Source: Pseudomonas sp. TH43 (GTDB lineage: Bacteria; Pseudomonadota; Gammaproteobacteria; Pseudomonadales; Pseudomonadaceae). Taken from it: a stretch of DNA of 64,000 nt. The DNA lies in NCBI RefSeq assembly GCF_016650635.1, contig NZ_JAEKFI010000004.1:1622001-1686000 (forward strand), in the 5' to 3' direction. The notes under the pieces are model-generated. The model was not told the DNA's origin. It searched no databases and was given only the letters and a program-made list of their open reading frames with translations. Positions 43,434 to 52,468 of the stretch are shown here, piece after piece (positions within the stretch are counted from its first letter, which is position 1; the number at the start of each line of letters is the position of its first letter). A program made the translations under genes and the position numbers.

Positions 43434-44321
43434 GTGGAAAAGTTTAAAGGCGCCTTGCTGGTAGGCGCTCTGCGGCTGTTTGCCCTGCTGCCATGGCGGG
43501 CTGTGCAGGCCGTGGGTTCGGCGATTGGCTGGATCATGTGGAAAACCCCCAACCGCTCCCGCGACGTGGTGCGGATCAACCTCGCCAAGTGTTTTCCACA
43601 GATGGATGCGGCCGAACGCGAGCGTCTGGTCGGGCAGAGCCTGAAAGACATCGGCAAGTCGCTGACTGAAAGCGCCTGCGCGTGGATCTGGCCGGCGCAA
43701 CGTTCGATCGATCTGGTGCGCGAAGTCGAAGGCCTCGACGTCCTCAAGGAGGCGCTGGCTTCAGGCAAAGGCGTGGTCGGCATCACCAGCCACCTGGGCA
43801 ACTGGGAAGTGCTCAACCACTTCTATTGCAGCCAGTGCAAACCGATCATTTTCTATCGTCCACCGAAGCTCAAGGCGGTGGATGAATTGCTGCGCAAGCA
43901 ACGTGTGCAACTGGGCAACAAAGTTGCCGCGTCGACCAAGGAAGGCATTCTCAGCGTCATCAAGGAAGTGCGCAAAGGTGGTGCAGTGGGCATTCCCGCT
44001 GACCCGGAACCGGCCGAATCCGCCGGGATTTTTGTGCCGTTCTTCGCCACGCAAGCGCTGACCAGCAAATTCGTGCCGAACATGTTGGCCGGTGGCAAAG
44101 CGGTCGGCGTGTTCCTGCATGCGCTGCGCCTGCCCGACGGCTCCGGTTATAAAGTCATCCTCGAAGCCGCACCCGAAGCCATGTACAGCACCGATACCGC
44201 CGAGTCCTGCGCGGCGATGAGCAAAGTCGTCGAGCGTTACGTCGCCGCCTATCCAAGCCAATACATGTGGAGCATGAAGCGCTTCAAAAAGCGTCCACCC
44301 GGCGAAGAACGCTGGTACTGA
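43434..44321 (+). CDS. htrB: lipid A biosynthesis acyltransferase (HtrB/LpxL family)
   Basis: This inner-membrane acyltransferase adds a secondary acyl chain (laurate-type) to lipid A. It has 295 residues from a GTG start (MEKFKGALLVGALRLFALLP). One N-terminal hydrophobic segment is followed by the catalytic H-x4-E block SHLGNWE, then GIPADPEP and the C-terminal YPSQYMWSMKRFKKRPPGEE, all typical of the family. Which acyl position and chain it uses cannot be told from sequence. Confidence 0.92.
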   Translation: MEKFKGALLVGALRLFALLPWRAVQAVGSAIGWIMWKTPNRSRDVVRINLAKCFPQMDAAERERLVGQSLKDIGKSLTESACAWIWPAQRSIDLVREVEGLDVLKEALASGKGVVGITSHLGNWEVLNHFYCSQCKPIIFYRPPKLKAVDELLRKQRVQLGNKVAASTKEGILSVIKEVRKGGAVGIPADPEPAESAGIFVPFFATQALTSKFVPNMLAGGKAVGVFLHALRLPDGSGYKVILEAAPEAMYSTDTAESCAAMSKVVERYVAAYPSQYMWSMKRFKKRPPGEERWY

Positions 44322-44349
44322 AGAAGTTGGCACATTCTGTGGATAACTT

Positions 44350-44389
44350 GCAGGAGCTGCCGAAGGTTCGGGCCGCGATCGGACGATCT
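44350..44389. repeat. single REP-type palindrome
   Basis: One unit of the GCAGGAGCTGCC...GATCG family lies 28 bases after the acyltransferase stop. No inverted partner follows within 100 bases. It is flanked by two perfect DnaA 9-mers (44338-44346 and 44409-44417). Confidence 0.6.
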
Positions 44390-44444
44390 CTTGATCTGGC
44401 TTCTACGGTTATCCACAACTTCGTTCATTCAAGGGCGCATGAAG

Positions 44445-44684
44445 ATGTCCGAACACCGCAAATCCTTCCGCATCAAGATCACCCACGACAGCTTCGGCGA
44501 ATGCCTCGGCCAGACCCGCAATCTGTCGCCCACCGGGGTGTACGTGCAGCATCCGCGTCTGGCTTCTTTGCCCAAAGGCGCGGTGGTGTATGGCCAGGTT
44601 CAGGATTTACCCACAGGCGCGCCGCGCGTGCGTATGGAAGTCGTGACGGTCGATGCGGAAGGCATCGGCCTGCGCTATCTATAG
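44445..44684 (+). CDS. PilZ-domain protein, probable c-di-GMP receptor
   Basis: A small 79-residue protein that is nearly all PilZ domain. The c-di-GMP-binding R-x3-R motif is Arg5 and Arg9 (EHRKSFRI), followed by NLSPTGVYV (N-x-S-x-x-G). The start at 44445 has AAGGG 9 bases upstream. The ATG at 44439, two codons earlier, is possible. Its role (motility, secretion or polysaccharide) is not shown by context. The perfect DnaA 9-mer just upstream lies in its leader. Confidence 0.88.
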   Translation: MSEHRKSFRIKITHDSFGECLGQTRNLSPTGVYVQHPRLASLPKGAVVYGQVQDLPTGAPRVRMEVVTVDAEGIGLRYL

Positions 44685-44688
44685 AAAA

Positions 44689-45003
44689 TCACTGCGCCTG
44701 ACGATCAAGCTTCTTCAGAAACACCGTCATTTCCTTCTCGGCCTGCTTGTCGCCGTGGGCGCGGGCCGCTTCCAGCCCTTGTTCCCATGCCTGTCGCGCG
44801 GCGGCGTGATCGCCCAGCGCCAGGTGCGCCTTGCCCAACAGCTTCCACGCTGCCGAATACTTCGGATCGAAGCCGACACAGCGCTGGAAATGCTCGGCTG
44901 CTTTGGCATTCTCTCCAAGATCCAGATAGCCCTTGCCGAGGCCGAAGCGCAGCAGGGCGTTATCCACACCCTTGGCGAGCATTTTTTCCAGGGATTCGAG
45001 CAT
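44689..45003 (-). CDS. small tetratricopeptide-repeat protein
   Basis: A 104-residue protein starting MLESLEKMLAKGVDNALLRF. The start at 45003 is chosen because the upstream extension reads through a REP unit. Two or three TPR motifs are visible (LLRFGLGKGYLDLGENAKAA, AWKLLGKAHLALGDHAAARQ), followed by a charged helix. It is likely a soluble protein-protein adaptor of unknown partner. It converges with the PilZ gene, with 4 bases between the stops. Confidence 0.85.
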   Translation of the reverse strand: MLESLEKMLAKGVDNALLRFGLGKGYLDLGENAKAAEHFQRCVGFDPKYSAAWKLLGKAHLALGDHAAARQAWEQGLEAARAHGDKQAEKEMTVFLKKLDRQAQ

Positions 45004-45047
45004 GGTGGATTCCTTTTCTGGTGTGTCAGGGAAGATTTGTGGCGCCG

Positions 45048-45142
45048 CCATCGCTGGCAAGCCAGCTCCCACAGGATTCTCTGGTGTACATCACATTTGT
45101 GAACAACCCGAAAACCTGTGGGAGCTGGCTTGCCAGCGATGG
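45048..45142. repeat. inverted REP pair (GCTGGCAAGCCAGCTCCCAC family)
   Basis: Units at 45048-45075 and 45115-45142 are perfect inverted copies over about 28 bases, separated by 39 bases. They lie between the trkA stop and the TPR gene. The family is a variant of the pair at 6283. Confidence 0.92.
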
Positions 45143-45170
45143 GGCCAGTCAAGGCACCGGTCATGCTGGG

Positions 45171-46547
45171 TCAGAAGAAGCTCAACCCCACATGAAACAG
45201 CTTCTCCACATCGCGAATATGCTTTTTATCCACAAGGAACAGAATCACATGGTCGCCCGCTTCGATCACGGTGTCGTCGTGGGCGATGATCACCTGTTCG
45301 TTGCGGATAATTGCGCCGATGGTGGTACCCGGCGGCAGGCCGATCTTTTCAATCGGCTTGCCGATCACCTTGCTCGACTTCGCATCACCGTGGGCAATGG
45401 CCTCGATGGCCTCTGCCGCACCGCGGCGCAGTGAGTGCACGCTGACGATATCGCCACGGCGTACGTGGGCCAGCAAGGTGCCGATGGTCGCCAGTTGCGG
45501 GCTGATGGCGATGTCGATGTCGCCGCCCTGAATCAGGTCGACGTACGCCGGGTTGTTGATGATCGTCATGACCTTCTTCGCCCCCAGCCGTTTGGCCAGC
45601 AGCGACGACATGATGTTGGCTTCGTCATCGTTGGTCAGCGCGAGGAAAATGTCGGCGTCGGCAATGTTCTCCTCCAGCAGCAAATCGCGATCCGAGGCGC
45701 TGCCCTGCAACACCACGGTGCTGTCGAGGGTGTCCGAGAGATAACGGCAACGGGCCGGGTTCATCTCGATGATCTTCACCTGGTAACGGCTTTCGATGGC
45801 CTCGGCCAGACGCTCGCCGATCTGCCCGCCGCCAGCAATGACGATGCGCTTGTAGGTTTCATCGAGGCGGCGCATTTCGCTCATCACTGCGCGAATATTC
45901 TCACGGGCGGCGATGAAGAAGACTTCGTCATCGGCCTCGATCACCGTATCGCCCTGCGGCAGGATCGGCCGGTCGCGGCGGAAGATCGCGGCGACGCGGG
46001 TCTCGACGTTGGGCATGTGCTCGCGTAACTGGCGCAGTTGCTGACCGACCAGCGGCCCGCCGTAATACGCGCGCACCGCCACCAGTTGCGCCTGACCTTC
46101 GGCGAAGTCGATCACCTGCAACGCACCGGGATACTGGATCAGGCGCTTGATGTAATTGGTGACCACTTGCTCGGGGCTGATCAGCACGTCGACTGGAATC
46201 GCTTCGTTCTGGAACAACTGTTCTTCGCGGTTCAGGTAGGACGCTTCGCGCACCCGGGCGATCTTGGTCGGGGTGTGGAACAACGTGTGAGCGACCTGGC
46301 AGGCGACCATGTTGGTTTCGTCGCTGTTGGTCACGGCCACCAGCATGTCGGCATCGTCGGCACCGGCCTGACGCAGCACCGATGGCAGCGAGCCGCGGCC
46401 CTGAATGGTGCGGATGTCGAGGCGATCACCGAGGTCGCGCAGGCGCTCGCCATCGGTGTCGACCACGGTGATGTCGTTGGCTTCGCTGGCCAAGTGTTCA
46501 GCCAGCGAACCGCCGACCTGTCCCGCACCGAGGATGATGATTTTCAT
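45171..46547 (-). CDS. trkA: Trk potassium-uptake regulatory protein TrkA
   Basis: The peripheral NAD(H)-binding subunit that gates TrkH/TrkG potassium channels. It has 458 residues and two tandem RCK modules, each with a Rossmann dinucleotide site (IILGAGQVGGSLAEHLASEA at the N-terminus and IAGGGQIGERLAEAIES near residue 235) and a TrkA-C domain. It lies 22 bases downstream of rsmB and shares its direction, the conserved def-fmt-rsmB-trkA order of gammaproteobacteria. Confidence 0.98.
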   Translation of the reverse strand: MKIIILGAGQVGGSLAEHLASEANDITVVDTDGERLRDLGDRLDIRTIQGRGSLPSVLRQAGADDADMLVAVTNSDETNMVACQVAHTLFHTPTKIARVREASYLNREEQLFQNEAIPVDVLISPEQVVTNYIKRLIQYPGALQVIDFAEGQAQLVAVRAYYGGPLVGQQLRQLREHMPNVETRVAAIFRRDRPILPQGDTVIEADDEVFFIAARENIRAVMSEMRRLDETYKRIVIAGGGQIGERLAEAIESRYQVKIIEMNPARCRYLSDTLDSTVVLQGSASDRDLLLEENIADADIFLALTNDDEANIMSSLLAKRLGAKKVMTIINNPAYVDLIQGGDIDIAISPQLATIGTLLAHVRRGDIVSVHSLRRGAAEAIEAIAHGDAKSSKVIGKPIEKIGLPPGTTIGAIIRNEQVIIAHDDTVIEAGDHVILFLVDKKHIRDVEKLFHVGLSFF

Positions 46548-46569
46548 CCAGTCACTCCATTGAATCCGT

Positions 46570-47880
46570 TTAGCCGCGCGCGGCAGCGATCTTGATCAGC
46601 TTGGCGTAGTAGAACCCGTCATGGCCGCCCTGCTGGGCCAGCAATTGGCGACCATGGGGCTGCTTGATCCCGGCTGTGGTGGCCAGATCCAGTTCACGGG
46701 CGCCCGGTGTGCGCTCAAGAAATGCGGCGATGACCTCGGTGTTCTCGGTCGGCAGCGTCGAGCAGGTGGCGTAGAGCAGGATGCCGCCGACTTCGAGGGT
46801 CTTCCACATCGCGTCGAGCAGCTCGCCTTGCAGTTGCGCGAGGGCGACGATGTCGTCGGGTTGACGGGTCAGCTTGATGTCCGGATGGCGACGGATCACG
46901 CCGGTGGCCGAGCATGGCGCGTCGAGCAGGATGCGCTGGAACGGTTTGCCGTCCCACCATTTCTCGGTGTCGCGACCATCAGCGGCGATCAGTTCGGCGT
47001 TGAGGCCGAGGCGCTCAAGGTTTTCCTTAACGCGCACCAGACGTTTGGCTTCGAGATCCACCGCGACCACGCCGGCCAACGCCGGTTCGGCTTCGAGGAT
47101 GTGGCAGGTCTTGCCGCCCGGCGCACAGCAGGCGTCGAGTACGCGCTGGCCCGGGACCAGATCAAGCAGGTCGGCAGCCAGTTGTGCGGCTTCGTCCTGC
47201 ACGCTGATCCAGCCTTCGGCGAAACCCGGCAGGCTGCGCACGTCGGCGGCGGCTTCGAGGATGATGCCGTCGCGGCTGTAAATACACGGTGTTGCGGCGA
47301 TACCCGCTTCAGTCAGCAAGCCGAGGTAGTCATCGCGGCTGTGATGACGGCGATTGACCCGCAGGATCATTGGCGGATGCGCGTTGTTCGCTTCACAAAT
47401 GGCTTCCCACTGCTCAGGCCAGAACGCCTTGAGGGATTTTTGCAGCCAGCGCGGGTGAGCAGTGCGCACCACCGGATCACGTTCCAGCTCGGCGAAAATC
47501 GATTCACTTTCGCGCTGAGCGTTGCGCAGCACGGCGTTGAGCAAACCCTTGGCCCAAGGCTTTTTCAGCTTGTCGGCGCAACCGACGGTTTCGCCGATGG
47601 CCGCGTGGGCCGGCACGCGGGTGTAAAGCAATTGGTAGAGGCCGACCAGCAGCAATGCCTCGACATCGGCGTCTGCAGCCTTGAACGGCTTTTGCAGGAG
47701 TTTTTCCGCCAGGGCCGACAGGCGTGGCTGCCAGCGCGCGGTGCCGAAGGCCAGATCCTGAGTGAAGCCGCGATCGCGATCCTCGACCTTGTCCAGTTGT
47801 GTTGGCAGCGAACTGTTCAGCGACGCTTTGCCGCTGAGGACGGCGGCGAGTGCCTTGGCGGCGGCCAGACGCGGGTTCAT
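46570..47880 (-). CDS. rsmB: 16S rRNA m5C967 methyltransferase
   Basis: The 436-residue SAM-dependent methyltransferase for C967 of 16S rRNA. The N-terminal NusB-like domain (RLAAAKALAAVLSGKASLNS) is followed by the catalytic domain with SAM motif VLDACCAPGGKTCHIL, LDAPCSATGVIRRHPDIK, and the nucleophilic Cys in YATCS. Its start overlaps the fmt stop by four bases. Confidence 0.98.
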   Translation of the reverse strand: MNPRLAAAKALAAVLSGKASLNSSLPTQLDKVEDRDRGFTQDLAFGTARWQPRLSALAEKLLQKPFKAADADVEALLLVGLYQLLYTRVPAHAAIGETVGCADKLKKPWAKGLLNAVLRNAQRESESIFAELERDPVVRTAHPRWLQKSLKAFWPEQWEAICEANNAHPPMILRVNRRHHSRDDYLGLLTEAGIAATPCIYSRDGIILEAAADVRSLPGFAEGWISVQDEAAQLAADLLDLVPGQRVLDACCAPGGKTCHILEAEPALAGVVAVDLEAKRLVRVKENLERLGLNAELIAADGRDTEKWWDGKPFQRILLDAPCSATGVIRRHPDIKLTRQPDDIVALAQLQGELLDAMWKTLEVGGILLYATCSTLPTENTEVIAAFLERTPGARELDLATTAGIKQPHGRQLLAQQGGHDGFYYAKLIKIAAARG

Positions 47881-48836
47881 TGCGCGTCCACCGCTGCGCC
47901 GAGCAGCGTGCCGACGGCGAATTTCTCACGACGGCTGTTGAACAGGTCGCTGAAGTTCAGCGCCTTGCCGCCGGGCAATTGCAGGCGGGTCAGGCACAGC
48001 GCCTGTTCACCACACGCGACGACCAGGCCGTCCTTGCTGGCGCTGAGGATTTCACCCGGTGCGCCGTTGCCTTCGGCGAGTGTCGCCGCCAGCACTTTCA
48101 GCGCTTCACCGTTGAGGGTGCTGTGGGTGATCGGCCATGGGTTGAAGGCGCGAACCAGACGTTCAAGCTCAACCGCCGGACGGCTCCAGTCGATACGTGC
48201 TTCGTCCTTGTTGAGCTTGTGCGCGTAAGTGGCGAGTTCATCGTTCTGCACTTCGCCCTGCAGAGTGCCAGCCGCCAGACCGGCAATCGCTTGCACCACG
48301 GCCGGCGGGCCCATCTCGGCGAGACGGTCGTGCAGGCTGCCGCCCGTGTCTGCAGCGCTGATCGGGGTGACGACCTTGAGCAGCATCGGCCCGGTGTCGA
48401 GGCCGGCTTCCATACGCATCACGGTCACGCCGCTTTCGGCATCGCCATGTTCCACGGCGCGCTGGATCGGCGCCGCACCGCGCCAGCGTGGCAGCAACGA
48501 TGCATGGCTGTTGATGCAACCGAGACGCGGAATATCCAGCACCACTTGCGGCAGGATCAGGCCGTAGGCGACCACCACCAGCAAGTCCGGTTTCAGCGCG
48601 GCCAGTTCTGCCTGGGCATCGGCGTTGCGCAAAGTCGGCGGCTGCAACACCTGGATATTGTTTTCCAGCGCGAGCTGTTTGACCGGGCTCGGCATCAGTT
48701 TTTGCCCGCGACCGGCCGGACGATCCGGTTGGGTGTAGACCGCGACGATCTCGTAAGGGCTGTTCAGCAGGGCCTTGAGGTGTTCGGCGGCGAATTCCGG
48801 GGTGCCGGCAAAAACGATGCGCAGTGGCTCAGTCAT
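47877..48836 (-). CDS. fmt: methionyl-tRNA formyltransferase
   Basis: Fmt formylates initiator Met-tRNA using 10-formyl-THF. It has 319 residues. The N-terminal domain contains RIVFAGTPEFAAEHLKALL, and the catalytic segment has the conserved N-x-H pair and SLLPRWRGAAPIQRA (CINSHASLLP). The C-terminal OB-like domain binds tRNA. def, which later removes the formyl group, lies 58 bases upstream. A terminator-like hairpin lies between the two. Confidence 0.98.
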   Translation of the reverse strand: MTEPLRIVFAGTPEFAAEHLKALLNSPYEIVAVYTQPDRPAGRGQKLMPSPVKQLALENNIQVLQPPTLRNADAQAELAALKPDLLVVVAYGLILPQVVLDIPRLGCINSHASLLPRWRGAAPIQRAVEHGDAESGVTVMRMEAGLDTGPMLLKVVTPISAADTGGSLHDRLAEMGPPAVVQAIAGLAAGTLQGEVQNDELATYAHKLNKDEARIDWSRPAVELERLVRAFNPWPITHSTLNGEALKVLAATLAEGNGAPGEILSASKDGLVVACGEQALCLTRLQLPGGKALNFSDLFNSRREKFAVGTLLGAAVDAQ

Positions 48837-48858
48837 GAAGGGAGTCTCATAAAAAGAA

Positions 48859-48882
48859 AAAGGCTTGCCGCAGCAAGCCTTT
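48859..48882 (-). terminator. hairpin with T-run between def and fmt
   Basis: AAAGGCTTGC and GCAAGCCTTT pair around CGCA. Read leftward the stem is followed by TTTTTCTTTTT, a good rho-independent terminator, only 23 bases before the fmt start. It may attenuate read-through from def to fmt. Confidence 0.8.
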
Positions 48883-48894
48883 GAAGGAGGGGCA

Positions 48895-49401
48895 TCAAGC
48901 GTTCTGGCGGTGCTGCTTTTCCAGTTTCTTCTTGATCCGGTCGCGTTTGAGCGTGGACAGGTAATCGACGAACAATTTGCCGTTGAGGTGGTCGCATTCG
49001 TGCTGGATGCACACCGCGAGCAGGCCTTCGGCGATCAGCTCATAGGGCTTGCCGTCGCGGTCCAGCGCCTTGATCCTGACCTTCTGCGGGCGGTCGACGT
49101 TTTCGTAGAAGCCCGGCACCGAGAGGCAGCCTTCCTGGTATTGCTCCATTTCTTCGGTCAGCGATTCGAACTCGGGGTTGATGAACACCCGCGGTTCGGT
49201 ACGGTCTTCGGAAAGGTCCATCACGACGATACGTTTGTGCACGTTGACCTGGGTCGCGGCAAGGCCGATGCCCGGCGCTTCATACATTGTTTCAAACATG
49301 TCATCGACCAACTGACGCACTTCGTCGTCCACTACAGCCACAGGCTTGGCGATAGTGCGCAGACGCGGGTCCGGGAATTCGAGGATGTTTAAAATGGCCA
49401 T
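48895..49401 (-). CDS. def: peptide deformylase
   Basis: The iron-dependent enzyme that removes the formyl group from new proteins. The start at 49401 gives MAILNILEFPDPRLRTIAKP and 168 residues, the family length. All three motifs are present: GIGLAATQV, EGCLSVPG (metal Cys), and HECDHLNGKLF (metal His residues and catalytic Glu-type HExxH variant). It is divergent from the LysM gene, with 159 bases between them. Confidence 0.98.
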   Translation of the reverse strand: MAILNILEFPDPRLRTIAKPVAVVDDEVRQLVDDMFETMYEAPGIGLAATQVNVHKRIVVMDLSEDRTEPRVFINPEFESLTEEMEQYQEGCLSVPGFYENVDRPQKVRIKALDRDGKPYELIAEGLLAVCIQHECDHLNGKLFVDYLSTLKRDRIKKKLEKQHRQNA

Positions 49402-49560
49402 AGGCTTTGATTGCTGCACATGTTGAGTAAAGTCGGGCGATGGCCTGGCAGGTCCGAAGATGCAGGCTACCGTTGTGAAGCGTAGCTTCTACAAAATCAG
49501 AAGCGAGCCACAGGGGCTCTGACGGTTCACGCGAATGCACATGATAAAGGGATTCACTGC

Positions 49561-50586
49561 ATGAGGAAAACACTACTCGCCCTGCTGCTGTTGGCTTCGG
49601 CCGGCGTGGCGCAAGGGCAAGTGCAGCTCAGGGATGGTTTTCCACAGCAATACACGGTGGTTTCGGGTGACACACTCTGGGACATTTCCGGCAAATACCT
49701 GCGCGAGCCCTGGCAGTGGCCACAGTTGTGGCGGGCCAATCCGCAGATTGAAAACCCCAACCTGATCTATCCGGGCGACACGCTGACGCTCAGCTACGTC
49801 GATGGCCAGCCACGTCTGATGCTCAATCGCGGCGAGTCGCGCGGCACCATCAAGCTGTCACCGCGGATCCGCACCAGCCCGGTGGCCGAGGCGATTCCGA
49901 GCATTCCGCTGAAATCGATCAACAGTTTTCTGCTGAGCAATCGCATCGTCGACAAGGTCGAGGATTTCGACAAGGCGCCGTACATCGTCGCTGGCGATGC
50001 AGAGCGCGTGCTCAGCGGCACCGGCGACCGCATCTACGCGCGTGGCCAATTCGATCCGAACCAGCCGGTTTACGGCATCTTCCGCCAAGGCAAGGTTTAC
50101 ACCGATCCGCAGACCAAGGAGTTCCTCGGGATCAACGCCGATGACATTGGCGGCGGCGAAATCGTCGCGACCGAAGGCGACGTCGCCACCCTCGCCCTGC
50201 AACGCACCACGCAGGAAGTGCGCCTCGGCGACCGTTTGTTCAGCGGCGAAGAGCGCTCGATCAATTCGACCTTCATGCCCAGCGCGCCCACCACCAGCAT
50301 CAACGGCGTGATCATCGATGTGCCGCGCGGTGTCACCCAGATCGGCGTGATGGATGTGGTGACCCTGAACAAAGGCAAACGCGACGGGCTGGTCGAAGGC
50401 AACGTTCTGGAGGTGATGAAAACCGGCGAAACCGTGCGCGACCGCATCACTGGCCAACCGCTGAAAATTCCCGACGAACGCGCCGGGTTGCTCATGGTCT
50501 TCCGCACTTACGACAAACTCAGCTACGGCCTCGTCCTCAACGCATCGCGCTCGCTGGCGGTGCTCGACAAGGTGCGAAATCCTTAG
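49561..50586 (+). CDS. secreted LysM peptidoglycan-binding protein
   Basis: A 341-residue exported protein. The signal peptide is MRKTLLALLLLASAGVAQGQ, followed by a LysM motif (residues ~30-80, YTVVSGDTLWDISGKYLREP, NLIYPGDTLTLSY). The long C-terminal region is conserved in Pseudomonas but without known catalytic residues. It is likely a periplasmic, cell-wall-associated protein. Its position between def and dprA is standard for the genus. Enzymatic activity is not supported. Confidence 0.9.
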   Translation: MRKTLLALLLLASAGVAQGQVQLRDGFPQQYTVVSGDTLWDISGKYLREPWQWPQLWRANPQIENPNLIYPGDTLTLSYVDGQPRLMLNRGESRGTIKLSPRIRTSPVAEAIPSIPLKSINSFLLSNRIVDKVEDFDKAPYIVAGDAERVLSGTGDRIYARGQFDPNQPVYGIFRQGKVYTDPQTKEFLGINADDIGGGEIVATEGDVATLALQRTTQEVRLGDRLFSGEERSINSTFMPSAPTTSINGVIIDVPRGVTQIGVMDVVTLNKGKRDGLVEGNVLEVMKTGETVRDRITGQPLKIPDERAGLLMVFRTYDKLSYGLVLNASRSLAVLDKVRNP

Positions 50587-50665
50587 CTGGCTTAACAAGT
50601 TACCAACAGAGTTATCCACAGCTTGTTCCGAATCGTTCGGGACTTATAACGATCAAGGATGATCC

Positions 50666-51766
50666 ATGATGCTGTCTGTCTGCACGCCCGTTTCCCCGGC
50701 GGAACTGGAAGCGCGCTTGCGCCTGCACCGCTTGCCGGACATCGGCCCGAAGCGTTTTGCAAAATTGCTCGAAGCCTTTGGCTCGGCGTCGAAAGCCATC
50801 AGCGCTCCGGCCAGCGCCTGGCGCTCGCTGGGGTTGCCGGCGTCCAGTGCTGACGCGCGAAGATCCCCTGAAGTGCGCGACGGCGCCAGCCACGCAATGC
50901 GCTGGCTAGAGCGGCCTGATCAACATTTGCTGATGTGGGATCAGCCGGATTACCCGGCGTTGCTGGCGCAGATTCCTGACCCGCCACCGTTGCTGTTTGT
51001 CGCGGGTGACCCGCTGATTCTGGAAAAACCGCAACTGGCGATGGTCGGCAGCCGCCGCGCTTCGCGTCCGGGGATGGACACCGCGGCGGCGTTTTCCCGC
51101 AGCCTCGCCGGGGCCGGTTTTGTCATCACCAGTGGCTTGGCGCTGGGCATTGATGCCGCTGCGCATCAAGCCGCGCTGGATGTCGGTGGGCTGACCGTGG
51201 GGGTACTCGGCACTGGGCTTGAAAACTTTTATCCACAGCGCAATCGACGCCTCTGCGACGCGATGATCGCGTCCGGCAGCGCGGTGCTTTCGGAGTTTCC
51301 GCTGGACGCGGGACCGACGGCGAGCAACTTCCCACGGCGCAACCGGATCATCAGCGGTTTGTCCCTCGGTGTGCTGGTGGTCGAGGCCAGCGTGGCCAGC
51401 GGTTCGTTGATCACGGCAAGGCTGGCCGCGGAACAGGGGCGTGAGGTTTACGCGATTCCCGGCTCGATCCATCACCCCGGTGCTCGGGGTTGTCACCAGT
51501 TGATTCGCGATGGCGCGGTGCTGGTGGAAACCATCGAGCACATCCTCGAAGCGCTGCGCGGCTGGCAGCGTTTGCCGTTGTCCACAGGGACGCCGACAGT
51601 CGACCATCCGTTGCTCGCCCTGCTTCACGCCGCGCCGCACACCAGCGAAGCGTTGGCCGGCAGTAGCGGCTGGACGCTGCCGAAAGTGTTGGCAGCCCTC
51701 ACCGAATTGGAGATGGAGGGTCGCGCGGTGTGTGAAAACGGTCGCTGGCTTGCGCGGGTGAGCTAG
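50666..51766 (+). CDS. dprA: DNA-processing protein DprA
   Basis: DprA binds incoming single-stranded DNA and loads RecA during transformation. It has 366 residues. A helix-hairpin-helix/SAM-like N-terminus (LRLHRLPDIGPKRFAKLLEA) precedes the Rossmann core (AMVGSRRASRPGMDTAAAFS, GLALGIDAAAHQAAL, FPRRNRIISGLS) and a winged-helix C-terminus (LAALTELEMEGRAVCENGRW). Two ATGs begin the frame, with AAGGAT upstream. A perfect DnaA 9-mer lies in the leader (50612) and another in the gene (51229). Confidence 0.96.
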   Translation: MMLSVCTPVSPAELEARLRLHRLPDIGPKRFAKLLEAFGSASKAISAPASAWRSLGLPASSADARRSPEVRDGASHAMRWLERPDQHLLMWDQPDYPALLAQIPDPPPLLFVAGDPLILEKPQLAMVGSRRASRPGMDTAAAFSRSLAGAGFVITSGLALGIDAAAHQAALDVGGLTVGVLGTGLENFYPQRNRRLCDAMIASGSAVLSEFPLDAGPTASNFPRRNRIISGLSLGVLVVEASVASGSLITARLAAEQGREVYAIPGSIHHPGARGCHQLIRDGAVLVETIEHILEALRGWQRLPLSTGTPTVDHPLLALLHAAPHTSEALAGSSGWTLPKVLAALTELEMEGRAVCENGRWLARVS

Positions 51767-51821
51767 GTTTTACGGGGAAGATCGGTAAACTGCGCGAAAC
51801 CTGTTTGCGGAGAGTTTTTTC

Positions 51822-52379
51822 ATGGTCAACAGTTGGCGTGTGCAACAAGCCGCACGAGAGATTCGCGCCGGGGCGGTGATTGCCTATCCAACCGAAGCCG
51901 TCTGGGGGCTGGGTTGCGACCCGTGGAACGAAGAAGCGGTGGATCGTCTGCTGGCGATCAAGAATCGCTCGGTCGACAAGGGCCTGATTCTGGTCGCCGA
52001 CAACATTCGTCAATTCGACTTCCTGTTCGAAGACTTCCCGCAAGAGTGGATCGACCGCATGGCCAGTACCTGGCCGGGGCCGAACACTTGGCTGGTACCG
52101 CATCAGGACTTGTTGCCGGAGTGGGTGACGGGTGTGCATGACACCGTGGCGTTGCGTGTCAGCGATCATCCGCAGGTGCGTGATTTGTGTTCGATGGTCG
52201 GGCCGTTGATTTCGACCTCGGCCAACCCGCAGGGACGGCCGGCGGCGCGCACGCGGTTGCGGGTCGAGCAGTATTTCCGCGGGCAGATCGATCTGGTGCT
52301 GGGCGGGGAATTGGGCGGGCGCAAGAACCCCAGCCTGATTCGCGATCTGGTCACCGGCAACATCGTGCGTCCGGCCTGA
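51822..52379 (+). CDS. tsaC: threonylcarbamoyl-AMP synthase
   Basis: The YrdC-type enzyme makes threonylcarbamoyl-AMP from threonine, bicarbonate and ATP for the t6A37 tRNA modification. It has 185 residues, the short TsaC form. It has the family core AYPTEAVWGLGCDPWNEEAV, the KGLILV segment (Lys-Gly substrate loop), TWPGPNTWLVP, and the ending STSANPQGRPAAR. It follows dprA by 55 bases. Confidence 0.97.
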   Translation: MVNSWRVQQAAREIRAGAVIAYPTEAVWGLGCDPWNEEAVDRLLAIKNRSVDKGLILVADNIRQFDFLFEDFPQEWIDRMASTWPGPNTWLVPHQDLLPEWVTGVHDTVALRVSDHPQVRDLCSMVGPLISTSANPQGRPAARTRLRVEQYFRGQIDLVLGGELGGRKNPSLIRDLVTGNIVRPA

Positions 52380-52394
52380 TACCGAGTTGCCTCA

Positions 52395-52460
52395 TTCGCG
52401 AGCAGGCTCGCTCCCACAGATGAAATGCGTTCCAAAGGTGGGAGCGAGCCTGCTCGCGAA
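52395..52460. repeat. inverted REP pair (TTCGCGAGCAGGCTCGCTCCCAC family)
   Basis: Units at 52395-52417 and 52438-52460 are perfect inverted 23-base copies around a 20-base spacer. They lie between the convergent tsaC and qor genes. Confidence 0.93.
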
Positions 52461-52468
52461 AGGGCCGG

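Noticed and set aside
45048..45142. Possible CRISPR repeats
   Set aside because: There are only two arms, they are inverted rather than direct, and no spacers or cas genes are present. They are REP pairs.
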